Below, in pieces: positions 33,755 through 41,642 of a stretch of DNA of 64,000 nt. Each line of letters begins with the position of its first letter. Positions within the stretch are counted from its first letter, which is position 1. The position numbers and the translations under genes were made by a program. Source of the stretch: CAYTGR01 sp964437445 (GTDB lineage Bacteria; Chloroflexota; Anaerolineae; B4-G1; SLSP01); the NCBI GenBank assembly GCA_964437445.1, contig CAYTGR010000002.1:62001-126000 (forward strand). The letters are read 5' to 3'. Below the pieces are notes generated by a model. It was not told where the DNA came from and searched no databases. It saw only the letters and a program-made list of their open reading frames with translations.

Positions 33755-35104
33755 CAGCTCCAGGCTGTTAGTCTGGATCACCCGGCTAAACCAGCGGGCG
33801 CTCTCTTTTACCGTGCGCTTGAGCGTGCTGTAATCCACGTGGACCAGGCCAAAGCGCATCTGATAGCCGAGTTTCCACTCAAAGTTGTCCAGGAGCGACC
33901 AGACAAAATAGCCCTGAATGGGGAGGCCCTCCTCAACGGCCCGGTGTACCTGTACCAGGTGGTCGCGCAGATAGCGGATGCGGGCCTCGTCGCACACTTT
34001 CCCCTCGGCATTCACCTCGTCGTGCACCGGCACGCCGTTTTCGGTCACGATGATGCTCTTGGGCCGGTAATCACGCCAGACGCGGGTGAGCAGGTCGTAA
34101 ATCCCCGGCGGGTAAATTTCCCACATGGGCGAATATTCGCTCCCGGCGGGCTGGATGGGCATCCCGCGCAGGATAGGGACTTTCCAATCGTATTTGGCCA
34201 CCAGGCGCGTGTAGTAGTTAATGCCCACGAAGTCCATAGGGGCGGAGATAGTTTTCAAATCCCCAGGGGCAATTTTAGGGAAGAAAGGACCGAACATCCG
34301 CACGACGTCCTCCGGGTAGGTCCCCTTGAGCAGCGGATCCAGGAACATGCGGTTCATCTCACCGTCGTACCGGTCGGCCGCCATTTGGTCCTTCGGTGAG
34401 TCGGTCGCCGGGTAGGTTGGGCTGAGGTTGAGCGCAATGCCAATCTGGGCCGGGCGGGAGATGGCCGCGCGCAAGGCCTCCACCGCGTATCCGTGCGAGA
34501 GGAGCAGGTTGTGGGCCGCGCGCAGCGCCAGCCAGGGATTGTGCTTCCCCGGCGCGTGCTCTCCGGTCAGGTAGCCGACCAGCGCAGTGACGAAGGGCTC
34601 GTTGTGGGTGATCCAGTATTTTGCCCGGTCGCCGAGCCGCTGGCCGACGACGGCAGCGTATTCCCCAAAAGCCTGCGCCGTTTCACGGCGGGGCCAGCCC
34701 CCCGCCTGGTGTAAGGCCAGGGGGAGATCGTAGTGAAAGAGCGTCGGCACCGGTTCAATTCCTTTTTCCAGGAGCGCATCCACCAGGCGGCTGTAGAAAT
34801 CCAGTCCGGCCTGATTGACCTTGCCCCGGCCCTCAGGCAAGATGCGGGTCCAGGAAACGGAGAAACGGTAGGCTTTCAGGCCGAGATCGGCCATGATTTG
34901 TACATCTTCCGGCCAGCGGTGATAGTGGTCGGTGGCCACATCGCCGGTCGCGCCCTGGTGTGTTTTGCCCGGCTTGTGGGAGAAAATGTCCCAAATAGAA
35001 GGTCCTTTGCCGTCTTCATCCCAGGCGCCTTCAATTTGATAGGCAGAGGCTGCCGTACCCCATAAAAAATTTGCCGGGAAATGTAATGTGGTTGTCTCGG
35101 CCAT
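33752..35104 (-). CDS. GH1 family beta-glucosidase (copy 2)
   Basis: 450 residues with the N-terminal signature FLWGTAASAYQIEGAWDEDG, acid/base Glu169 in THNEP (the common TLNEP has Leu) and nucleophile Glu355 in VTENG. It is a paralogue of 3535-4872, similar across its length but clearly diverged. It should act in the cytoplasm on beta-linked disaccharides. The ATG has AAGGAGGTG upstream. The upstream neighbour is the propeller-protein gene, separated by a palindromic terminator. Confidence 0.95.
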   Translation of the reverse strand: MAETTTLHFPANFLWGTAASAYQIEGAWDEDGKGPSIWDIFSHKPGKTHQGATGDVATDHYHRWPEDVQIMADLGLKAYRFSVSWTRILPEGRGKVNQAGLDFYSRLVDALLEKGIEPVPTLFHYDLPLALHQAGGWPRRETAQAFGEYAAVVGQRLGDRAKYWITHNEPFVTALVGYLTGEHAPGKHNPWLALRAAHNLLLSHGYAVEALRAAISRPAQIGIALNLSPTYPATDSPKDQMAADRYDGEMNRMFLDPLLKGTYPEDVVRMFGPFFPKIAPGDLKTISAPMDFVGINYYTRLVAKYDWKVPILRGMPIQPAGSEYSPMWEIYPPGIYDLLTRVWRDYRPKSIIVTENGVPVHDEVNAEGKVCDEARIRYLRDHLVQVHRAVEEGLPIQGYFVWSLLDNFEWKLGYQMRFGLVHVDYSTLKRTVKESARWFSRVIQTNSLEL

Positions 35105-35139
35105 GGCTGCACCTCCTTAGCTGCATCGGCAGGCAAGAA

Positions 35140-35171
35140 AGTGCGACGCACTCCCGGGAGTGCGTCGCACT
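35140..35171 (-). terminator. Intrinsic terminator, perfect 32-bp palindrome
   Basis: Two 16-base arms (35140-35155 and 35156-35171) are exact reverse complements, with core CTCCCGGGAG. On the minus strand the stem is followed by TTTCTT, 14 bases past the stop codon of the propeller gene. Confidence 0.8.
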
Positions 35172-35184
35172 GCAAAACATGGGC

Positions 35185-36288
35185 TTACTTTTTCATCCAG
35201 ATTTCGTGAATCTGGCCGTTCTTGCCCCGATAGATGACGTGCTGCGTCTTGTCACCTTCCCAGGCATAGCCACTGGGCTTGCCGACGGCCTGGGGGGCGT
35301 TGGCGGCCTGACCGATGGGGTTGTGAGCCCACTTGCCATCACGACACCAGAGTTCATGGATCATTCCATCCGTGCCGGTGTAAATGACGTGCTGCGTGTC
35401 ATCCCGCTCCCAGGCGAATCCACCGGGATCGCCGGCGGCCGCCGGCGCGCCGGTGAGCTGACCGATGGGGTTGTGGTGCCAGTCCACCTTTTGCAGCATT
35501 TCGTGGCGGAACCAGAGCTCGTGGATCTGACCGTCCTTGCCCCGGTAGACGATGTGTTGGGTGCCGTCTTTTTCCCAGGCATAGCCGTAGGGCGTTCCTG
35601 CCGCTGGCGGTGCCCCGGTGATCTGACCGACCGGGTTGTGGCCCCACTTATCGCGATACCAGAGCTCCTGGATCATCCCATCCTGGCCGACGTAAACGAC
35701 ATGCTGGCTCTTGTCCTTCTCCCAGGCGTAGGCGCTGGGGTCGCCGGCCGCCGCTGGGGCATTGGCGAGCTGGCCAACCGGATTGTGGTGCCAGTCCACC
35801 TTTTTCAGCAGTTCGTCGCGGTACCAGAGCTCGTGAATGGCGCTATCCTTGCCCCGATAGAGCACATGCTGGGTCTCGTCGCGCTCCCAGGCGAACCCGA
35901 AGGGGTTGCCTACAGCATCAGGGGCATGGGTGAGGTTGCCGATGGGGTTGTGTGCCCACTTGCCACTCCGGCACCAGAGCTCGTGAATGTCTCCATCCGT
36001 GCCAATGTAGATGACATGCTGAGTCTTATCCTTCTCCCAGGGATAGCCTATGGGATCGCTGGCCGCCTGCGGTGCGCCTGCTGCTGACCCGATGGGGTTG
36101 TGCTCCCAGGTAGACTTGCTGCCCAACAAACCACCGTGCCGGAACCAGAGCTCATGAATCTGACCGTCTTGACCGCGGTATACGACATGCTGCGTGTCGT
36201 CCTTTTCCCACGCAAACCCAAAGGGGTCACCCGCGGCCGGCGGAGCGCCGGCACTCTGTCCGATTGGCAGATGCTCCCACTTTGCCAT
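35185..36288 (-). CDS. Seven-bladed beta-propeller protein (DUF346/PLL lectin-like)
   Basis: 367 residues made almost entirely of seven repeats of 47-60 residues. Each has the pattern W.HNPIG....AP.A.G.P.G.AWE.D.TQHV.Y.G.DG.IHELW. The pattern matches DUF346/PLL-type repeats, some of which are fucose-binding seven-bladed lectins. Three of the repeats carry a longer loop before the next blade (for example LLKKVD), alternating with short ones. There is no signal peptide or membrane segment, so it is cytoplasmic or exported by an unknown route. The start is supported by AAGGAGGAT. Carbohydrate binding is an inference. Confidence 0.8.
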   Translation of the reverse strand: MAKWEHLPIGQSAGAPPAAGDPFGFAWEKDDTQHVVYRGQDGQIHELWFRHGGLLGSKSTWEHNPIGSAAGAPQAASDPIGYPWEKDKTQHVIYIGTDGDIHELWCRSGKWAHNPIGNLTHAPDAVGNPFGFAWERDETQHVLYRGKDSAIHELWYRDELLKKVDWHHNPVGQLANAPAAAGDPSAYAWEKDKSQHVVYVGQDGMIQELWYRDKWGHNPVGQITGAPPAAGTPYGYAWEKDGTQHIVYRGKDGQIHELWFRHEMLQKVDWHHNPIGQLTGAPAAAGDPGGFAWERDDTQHVIYTGTDGMIHELWCRDGKWAHNPIGQAANAPQAVGKPSGYAWEGDKTQHVIYRGKNGQIHEIWMKK

Positions 36289-36667
36289 TTTATCCTCCTT
36301 AAACTGTTCCTGACGTGAATGGGTACAACTACACTTCTATTGTAAGCAAATATGGTGGTTTTGCAATAGCAGCAGGGTTGGTGCATCTTCAGTAGAATGA
36401 ACCGTTTGCCCGGTCCTGGTTGTTTCCCGCGACGCTACGCGCCGCGGGAAGAAAAAATTAGATGCACTTGCCTTAGTTCCCAAGGACGTCGGCCCGTTCA
36501 GAGGGGTTACGAAACTCTTTGAGAGTGATATAATACTCATGCCTGCTACTTATTTCACCGGTGTGACGTATTAAGTGCTGTGAGTTCTGTGGTGGTAGCC
36601 GGCACATGCTGGCGGGACAAAAGAGTGAAATGCGCTAATCGCGAATAGATGAGGGCATAGGTTTAAA
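36289..36667. other. 379-base intergenic region between divergent genes
   Basis: Contains an 8-bp hairpin (TTCCCGCG at 36424-36431, CGCGGGAA at 36443-36450) followed by an A-run, an extended -10 promoter at 36526-36534 reading toward the GT2 gene, and a leader of about 130 bases after it. The leader has GTGGTAGCCGGC, loosely reminiscent of a c-di-GMP riboswitch end, but lacks the GCAAAGCC core. No coding sequence is visible. Confidence 0.4.
36526..36534 (+). promoter_or_regulatory. Extended -10 promoter for the GT2 gene
   Basis: TGATATAAT combines a TG extension with a perfect TATAAT (36529-36534). No good -35 is present at 16-18 bases. Transcription would begin near 36541, about 127 bases before the GT2 ATG. 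Confidence 0.5.
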
Positions 36668-38128
36668 ATGATTTCTCAATGGATCGGTTACATCTACACA
36701 GCGGTCCTGGCGGGGTTGGCCCTGTACGCTGCTTATCTGGTGGTCCTGATTGGACTTTACCTGTGGCATCGGCGTGAGGGCTTGCCTGACCTGCCGGCGT
36801 TGCCGGAGTCGGAGCTGCCGCTGGTTACGGTGCAGATCCCGCTCCGCAATGAACGGTATGTGGTGCAGCGGATTCTGGAGGCGGTGGCCGGCTTGGATTG
36901 GCCCCACGACCGGCTGCAAATTCAGGTGCTGGACGATTCCACGGATGATACGCTGGAGCTGGTGCAGGCGGAAGCGGCCCGCCTTGGAGCGACCAGGGTC
37001 ACCATTGACGTGTTGCACCGGGATCAACCCACCGGCTACAAAGCCGGCGCCCTGGCCGCGGGGTTGCCCCAGGCGCGGGGTGAGTACATCGCGATCTTTG
37101 ATGCGGATTTCTGCCCGCCAGCTGATTTCCTGCGGCGCAGCGTGCCCTATCTGATTGCCAATCCGGCACTGGGCATGGTCCAGACGCGCTGGGAGCACCT
37201 GAATGCCGAGTACTCATTGGTCACACGTGCCCAGGCGCTGGCGCTGGATGCTCACTTTGCGGTGGAGCACATCGCCCGCAACCGTTCCGGGTTGTTGATG
37301 AATTTCAATGGAACCGGCGGTATCTGGCGGCGGCAGGCCATTGAGGAGGCCGGCGGCTGGCAGTGTGATACGGTGGCCGAAGATCTGGACTTGAGCTATC
37401 GGGCGCAGCTGGCCGGTTGGAAGGCCTTGTACCTGCCGGAAGTCACTGCGCCGGCTGAACTACCTCCCCTGGTACTGGCGTTTAAGAACCAGCAGTATCG
37501 TTGGGCCAAAGGGGCTACCCAGTGTTTGCGTAAACTGGCCGGACCGATTTTACGCTCGCGCCGGCTCAATGTTTTTCAGAAAATCATGGCCCTTTTGCAC
37601 CTGAGCGGCTATCTCAATCAACCGCTGTTGCTGTTAATGATTTTTCTTACCTTGCCCATGGTGATGTATACACCCCATTTGCCTGAGCTGGCAGCTCTCT
37701 TGGGCACCCTGGCCTCCATTCCGCCGGTGCTGTACTTGCTGGGCCAGATGGCGTTGCGTCCCGATTGGCTGCGCCGGATTCTCTACTATCCCATGTTGAT
37801 GTTCTTTGGCATCGGATTGGCCTGGAGTAACACCCTGGCGATCATAGATGGGCTAAGCCATTGGGGCGGCACCTTTGTCCGTACACCCAAATTTCATCTC
37901 CAGGGGCGCAAAGGGGATTGGAAGCGTTCCAGCTATCGCGCGCCGGCCAATTACACCCTGTTGGGTGAGCTGCTGATCGGTCTATATGCTTTTGTGGCGG
38001 TATGGCAGGCTATCCAACTCCGGCAGCAGGGCTTGGTGCCGTTTATCATGATTTACGTGGTGGGTGAAATGCTGATGATCTGGGCGACGCTCACCCAGAC
38101 CGCCCGGCCGGCCACCCTCAGAAAATAA
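36668..38128 (+). CDS. Processive GT2 glycosyltransferase, CslA/mannan synthase-like
   Basis: 486 residues. An N-terminal helix (about 8-34) precedes the GT-A domain with VQIPLRNER (56-63), Asp pair in VLDDSTDDT (88-95), DAD 145-147, the acceptor-side AED 237-239 and QQYRW 275-279. Four C-terminal helices follow. The D,D,D,QxxRW set marks processive beta-glycosyltransferases, and the wording of the blocks is closest to plant CslA (glucomannan 4-beta-mannosyltransferase) and bacterial relatives. It probably makes and extrudes a beta-linked glycan. No accessory PilZ domain or BcsB-like gene is adjacent. The start is weakly supported by a ribosome-binding site. Confidence 0.88.
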   Translation: MISQWIGYIYTAVLAGLALYAAYLVVLIGLYLWHRREGLPDLPALPESELPLVTVQIPLRNERYVVQRILEAVAGLDWPHDRLQIQVLDDSTDDTLELVQAEAARLGATRVTIDVLHRDQPTGYKAGALAAGLPQARGEYIAIFDADFCPPADFLRRSVPYLIANPALGMVQTRWEHLNAEYSLVTRAQALALDAHFAVEHIARNRSGLLMNFNGTGGIWRRQAIEEAGGWQCDTVAEDLDLSYRAQLAGWKALYLPEVTAPAELPPLVLAFKNQQYRWAKGATQCLRKLAGPILRSRRLNVFQKIMALLHLSGYLNQPLLLLMIFLTLPMVMYTPHLPELAALLGTLASIPPVLYLLGQMALRPDWLRRILYYPMLMFFGIGLAWSNTLAIIDGLSHWGGTFVRTPKFHLQGRKGDWKRSSYRAPANYTLLGELLIGLYAFVAVWQAIQLRQQGLVPFIMIYVVGEMLMIWATLTQTARPATLRK

Positions 38129-38146
38129 GCCGGCTTTGATATGCCG

Positions 38147-38172
38147 CGGCCGGACCCCTCAGGGTCCGGCCG
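38147..38172. terminator. Bidirectional terminator-like hairpin between GT2 and bactofilin
   Basis: Perfect 11-bp arms CGGCCGGACCC and GGGTCCGGCCG around a 4-base loop lie between two convergent genes, 18 bases past the GT2 stop. The T-run is short, so efficiency is uncertain. Confidence 0.65.
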
Positions 38173-38200
38173 TTAAGCAAGCCAGCTATGTTGGCCGATG

Positions 38201-38695
38201 CTACTTCTTGGGTTCTGGCTCCACATCTACGACCACGCCGGCCTGCGGAACGGGCTTGGCCGGCTTAGGCGGCTCCAGCTGGGGGGGTTGTAAATCCTGC
38301 GGCATGAACGTTTGTCCACGCAGGTAAGCCCCTTCGTTGATCAGGAGTGACTTGATCGTCAGGTCGCCCCATACCCGGCCCGTGTCCAGGATTTCCACCC
38401 GGTTGGCTGTGATGTTGCCTCTGACTGCCCCGGCGATGGAAATGTTGTTGGCCTTGATTTCGGCCAGAACCTTGGCGCTCTCGGTGATCACCAGATTGCC
38501 GGTGGTCTCCACGGTGCCTTCTACAATGCCTTCAATACGAATGCCGCCATCGCTGCGGACTTCACCCTTGATGTGGGTGTTGGGACCGATGACGGTTTCA
38601 ATGGCCTGCGGCGCTCCTGCCGGGCGCACGCCCGCAGCCATGGGTTGAGAGGGCGGCTGAGCAGCGGTAGGAGCGGGTTTGTCTTTTCCAAACAT
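38201..38695 (-). CDS. Bactofilin family cytoskeletal protein
   Basis: 164 residues. A disordered Pro/Ala N-terminus (about 1-38) is followed by a right-handed beta-helix domain (about 40-130) with the bactofilin pattern TVIGPNTHIKGEVRSDGGIRIEGIVEGTVETTGNLVI and repeated hydrophobic turns. The tail is Pro/Glu/Lys-rich. Bactofilins polymerise without nucleotide and place envelope enzymes. The start at 38695 follows AAGGAGGA. It is downstream of the DUF4446 gene and near an L,D-transpeptidase, which fits a cell-wall context. Confidence 0.93.
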   Translation of the reverse strand: MFGKDKPAPTAAQPPSQPMAAGVRPAGAPQAIETVIGPNTHIKGEVRSDGGIRIEGIVEGTVETTGNLVITESAKVLAEIKANNISIAGAVRGNITANRVEILDTGRVWGDLTIKSLLINEGAYLRGQTFMPQDLQPPQLEPPKPAKPVPQAGVVVDVEPEPKK

Positions 38696-38780
38696 TGGAT
38701 TCCTCCTTACTTGGGTTGAATTCAACTACAATCATATGTGGTCTGGGAAGATTGTCAAACGGTGGCGTGGCCAGAGACCT

Positions 38781-39272
38781 TCACTGAGCGGCGGATTCAC
38801 ACATTTGCCGGGCCTGCCCCAGAGCCTGTTGTTCTTCAGCGCTGAGGCTGTAGGAAGAGCGCCACTGGACGAGCGGTTTGGCGTAGAGGCGGGTTTCGTC
38901 GCGCCCATGCAAGCTGGTCAGGATGAGACCGCTGCCGGCTTCATCTACCAGGGCCACCGAGAAGCTCTGGTCGCCGCCGATACCGCTGAAGGCTTGATAG
39001 CGGACAATCCCGTAGCCCTGAATGGTGTGCGGCAGGATAGCTCCGTGGCGTTTGAGGGTAGCCTCAGAGCGCTCCAGGCGCGCGGTTTGTTCCTCCAGCC
39101 GGGTCAACAGGCGGGCGATGGTGGCTTGATCGGCGTCGTCAGCCAGCGCCAGCAGCCGTTGATAGCGTTCCTCCAGCTTGCCGAGGCGCTTTTCCAGGGT
39201 GTAGATCCAATAAGCGGCGATGAACAACAAGAGCGTGGCGGCAATGATCCACGGCAGCACAAATCCTTCCAT
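38781..39272 (-). CDS. DUF4446 family membrane protein
   Basis: 163 residues. One N-terminal helix (about 5-24) is followed by a coiled coil (about 27-75, LEKRLGKLEERYQRLL) and a compact domain with GYGIVRYQAFSGIGGDQSFSVALVDEAGSGLILTSLHGRDETRLYAKP, diagnostic of DUF4446. Function is unknown. The C-terminal YSLSAEEQQAL is also conserved in the family. It is in the same direction as bactofilin, 85 bases upstream. Confidence 0.88.
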   Translation of the reverse strand: MEGFVLPWIIAATLLLFIAAYWIYTLEKRLGKLEERYQRLLALADDADQATIARLLTRLEEQTARLERSEATLKRHGAILPHTIQGYGIVRYQAFSGIGGDQSFSVALVDEAGSGLILTSLHGRDETRLYAKPLVQWRSSYSLSAEEQQALGQARQMCESAAQ

Positions 39273-39357
39273 GAACTTACCTCTTCGGTTCAGATGACGG
39301 GTCCCTAATCGATCTGATTATACCTGCTTTCCCATCCTTGTCTAACTGCGAGTGAGG

Positions 39358-39385
39358 TTGAACTGCTTTCGTCCTGTGTTATACT
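39358..39385 (+). promoter_or_regulatory. Promoter for the L,D-transpeptidase gene
   Basis: TTGAAC (39358-39363) and TATACT (39380-39385) are 16 bases apart, ending 20 bases before the ATG at 39405, so the leader is very short. Confidence 0.55.
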
Positions 39386-39404
39386 ACTGGATCAGAGGTG
39401 TGTT

Positions 39405-40472
39405 ATGACGGTACGGTTGACCCGCCGGCAATTTCTCAAGCTCATTGTCGCCAGCGCGGCTGCCACGGCGCTCTCGCCGGCCTGGCACGCGCGGGCCGAT
39501 TATCCGCTCCCGCCTGAAGAGGGTTACACGGGGAAATCTCCCTGGGTCTGGATGGGACGTCCCATCCACACCGTGACGTTTTACGAGGAAGCCAGCACTT
39601 CCTCTAAACGCTTGGCCACCCGCGCCCGCGACCAGGGGTTCCAAATTTTAGAAGAGGTGCGTGCCCCTTACACGCCCCACAACAATCTCTGGTACAAAAC
39701 TTTGCTGGGGTACGTGCCTTCGGCGTGGGTGTTGCCCGTGCGGGTTTACGGCCCGCAGCCGTTTATTGAAACGATAGGGGAATGGGGCTTTTGGGGCGAG
39801 GTGGCGCAGATCTCAACCGTCGCTTACACTGCGCCAAGCCTCTCGGCCGGGCAGGTGTACCGCTTCTACGGCGGGACGGTTTACCATGTGATAGAGGCCT
39901 TCAAGGACGAGCAGGGGACCGGCTGGTACAAGGTCTACGATGAATATCCGCCGACCTCGCCTTCGGCGCAGTGGGTGCTGGCTAAGGACATCCGGCGTAT
40001 CCCGCGTGACGAACTGGCGCCGATCCACCCTTTTGTCGGCCAAAAGCGCATAGAGGTGGATCTGCAACTCCAGCAGTTGACCTGCTACGAGGGTGAGCGG
40101 CTGGCCTTCACCACGCAGGTGGCCTCCGGACTGCCGGGGGAGACAGCCACACCCGTGGGCGACCATGTCGTGCGGCTCAAGCAACCGTCGCGCCACATGA
40201 GCAATATTCCCTATCCGGGCGGACCGGAACCGCTGGGCGATCCTTTTGATCTGCCGGGGGTGCCGTGGAACACCTTCTTTGATCTGAGCGGCACGGCGAT
40301 CCACGGGACCTACTGGCACAATGATTTCGGCATCCCGCGCAGTCACGGCTGCCTGAACGTTTCCACCGAGGCCGCGCACTGGATCTATCGCTGGGTTTAC
40401 CCCATTGGCGGCTACGAGGACGATTTCATCCGCAGCGATGAGCGGGTTGGTACCCCGGTGTTGATTCGGTAG
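39405..40472 (+). CDS. Tat-exported L,D-transpeptidase (YkuD) with SH3-like region
   Basis: 355 residues. The N-terminus carries a twin-arginine signal (TRRQFLKLIVASAAATAL). Residues about 50-205 form SH3-like repeats (VTFYEEASTSSKRLATRA; WYKTLLGYVPSAWVLP; VYHVIEAF...GWYKVYDEY). The YkuD domain (about 215-355) has the catalytic HGTYWHNDFG and RSHGCLN with Cys316. It forms 3-3 cross-links in peptidoglycan or attaches proteins to it. Tat export of this family is common in Chloroflexota-like bacteria. Start supported by AGAGGTG. Confidence 0.92.
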   Translation: MTVRLTRRQFLKLIVASAAATALSPAWHARADYPLPPEEGYTGKSPWVWMGRPIHTVTFYEEASTSSKRLATRARDQGFQILEEVRAPYTPHNNLWYKTLLGYVPSAWVLPVRVYGPQPFIETIGEWGFWGEVAQISTVAYTAPSLSAGQVYRFYGGTVYHVIEAFKDEQGTGWYKVYDEYPPTSPSAQWVLAKDIRRIPRDELAPIHPFVGQKRIEVDLQLQQLTCYEGERLAFTTQVASGLPGETATPVGDHVVRLKQPSRHMSNIPYPGGPEPLGDPFDLPGVPWNTFFDLSGTAIHGTYWHNDFGIPRSHGCLNVSTEAAHWIYRWVYPIGGYEDDFIRSDERVGTPVLIR

Positions 40473-40499
40473 ACATTGGGAAGCGCGGCTTTGTTCTGT

Positions 40500-41411
40500 C
40501 TACCGTTTATTTTCTACCTGGAATGTTTGCGCTAACAGTAGCAGGAGTGGGGTTAGCTGCTGGCGGCCTTCCACCTTCACCCGCAGTACATAAAGCCGGT
40601 AATCCGGCCCCTGCATGACCCACGCCCGCCCCGGCCCGCCGTTGGATCCAGGCCACGTTTCCTCAAACACAAAGGCTGGCCGCTCCTGCCAGGTGGATTC
40701 CTTCACAGCGCCGACTTGTGGCAGGTGTTGTGGATCGTAAGTCGCTTCCAGCAGGGCCAGGGCGTTGTTGAGCAGCAGCGGCTCAGTGGGGCCGGGGGCC
40801 CAGGCCAGGGAGAGCTCTTCGTTCCGGTAGCGCCATCTCCGGCGGCCTGCGGCCGTGTCCCCTTCGGCGCTCGCCTCGGTGAAATTTTCCGGCACTGCCA
40901 GCGTGACCCCGGCGGGCAACGCGGTGCTCAGGTCCCGCAGCCGGAGCGGGCGCGGCTGGAAGGTGAGGCTGCGTTCGCCGCTCACCTCCAGCGGGGTGTG
41001 GACAGTCACGACTAACCGCCATTCGCCGGTGGCCGTTAACGGCAATTGCAGCGGCTCCGGCGCGACGTACAGGCTCCCCGTCTGGGGCTGGAGCCGGAAC
41101 ATCTGATAAGGACGGTCCTGGTCGTCCAGGACCAGGGCGGTAACCGTCGCCTCTGCTTGGAGACCGGCCGGTGGGATCAGCGCCACCTCCACCGGGATGG
41201 CCTGCAAGGCCGAGACTTGCGTCGGCCAGTGGATCGCCAGTACGAGCGGTGGGAGGGGCGTGGGCGTGGGCGTGGGGGCCGGCGTTGGCGTCGGCGTGGG
41301 CGGCCGGGGCGTGACCGTCGGCGGGCTGGCGGTGGGAGTTGAGGCCGGCGTCGGTGCGCAGGCCGCCAGCAGCAGGCCGGCGAACAGGAGGAATACCAGC
41401 GTGCGTTTCAT
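40500..41411 (-). CDS. Lipoprotein with Pro/Thr-rich linker
   Basis: 303 residues from ATG 41411. The N-terminus MKRTLVFLLFAGLLLAAC gives a lipobox LAAC with the lipid Cys at 18, followed by a long Pro/Thr tract (about 20-55) like a cell-surface spacer. The remainder (about 60-303) looks like beta-rich extracytoplasmic domains (EWRLVVTVHTPLEVSGERSLTFQP) with no family I recognise. The open frame runs far upstream, antisense to the MFS gene, but that part is not credible. The start is followed upstream by a GTGAAAC heptad array. Surface-anchored role inferred. Confidence 0.75.
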   Translation of the reverse strand: MKRTLVFLLFAGLLLAACAPTPASTPTASPPTVTPRPPTPTPTPAPTPTPTPLPPLVLAIHWPTQVSALQAIPVEVALIPPAGLQAEATVTALVLDDQDRPYQMFRLQPQTGSLYVAPEPLQLPLTATGEWRLVVTVHTPLEVSGERSLTFQPRPLRLRDLSTALPAGVTLAVPENFTEASAEGDTAAGRRRWRYRNEELSLAWAPGPTEPLLLNNALALLEATYDPQHLPQVGAVKESTWQERPAFVFEETWPGSNGGPGRAWVMQGPDYRLYVLRVKVEGRQQLTPLLLLLAQTFQVENKR

Positions 41412-41436
41412 GCTTTTGTTGTGAGCTCCATTAAAC

Positions 41437-41471
41437 GTGAAACGTGATACGTGAAACGTGAAACGTGATAA
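41437..41471. repeat. Heptad tandem array, GTGAAAC family
   Basis: Five 7-base units (GTGAAAC, GTGATAC, GTGAAAC, GTGAAAC, GTGATAA) run 41437-41471, and a single complementary GTTTCAC lies at 41492-41498. Same unit as the array at 21096-21200, 20 kb away, in the divergent gap between the lipoprotein and MFS genes. Confidence 0.85.
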
Positions 41472-41603
41472 AGTGTCCCGCTGGACTTCAGGTTTCACGT
41501 CGCCTACCAGGTACAATGGCGCAGTGTAACACGTGAACCGGATTTCGCCAAGCGCAAAAATCTCAGGTTCGCATATAATCCGCCATGCTAAACTTGACTG
41601 CGC

Positions 41604-41631
41604 GATCCTTGATTCCTGATTCTTGATTCTA
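41604..41631. repeat. Heptad tandem array, GATTCNT family
   Basis: Four 7-base units (GATCCTT, GATTCCT, GATTCTT, GATTCTA) end exactly where the sequence ATGGAG begins, two bases before the ribosome-binding site of the MFS gene. Confidence 0.8.
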
Positions 41632-41642
41632 TGGAGCCACCT

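Noticed and set aside
36541..36667. Possible c-di-GMP riboswitch before the GT2 gene
   Set aside because: Only a GGTAGCCGG-like piece matches; the GCAAAGCC core and the paired stems of the GEMM class are absent.
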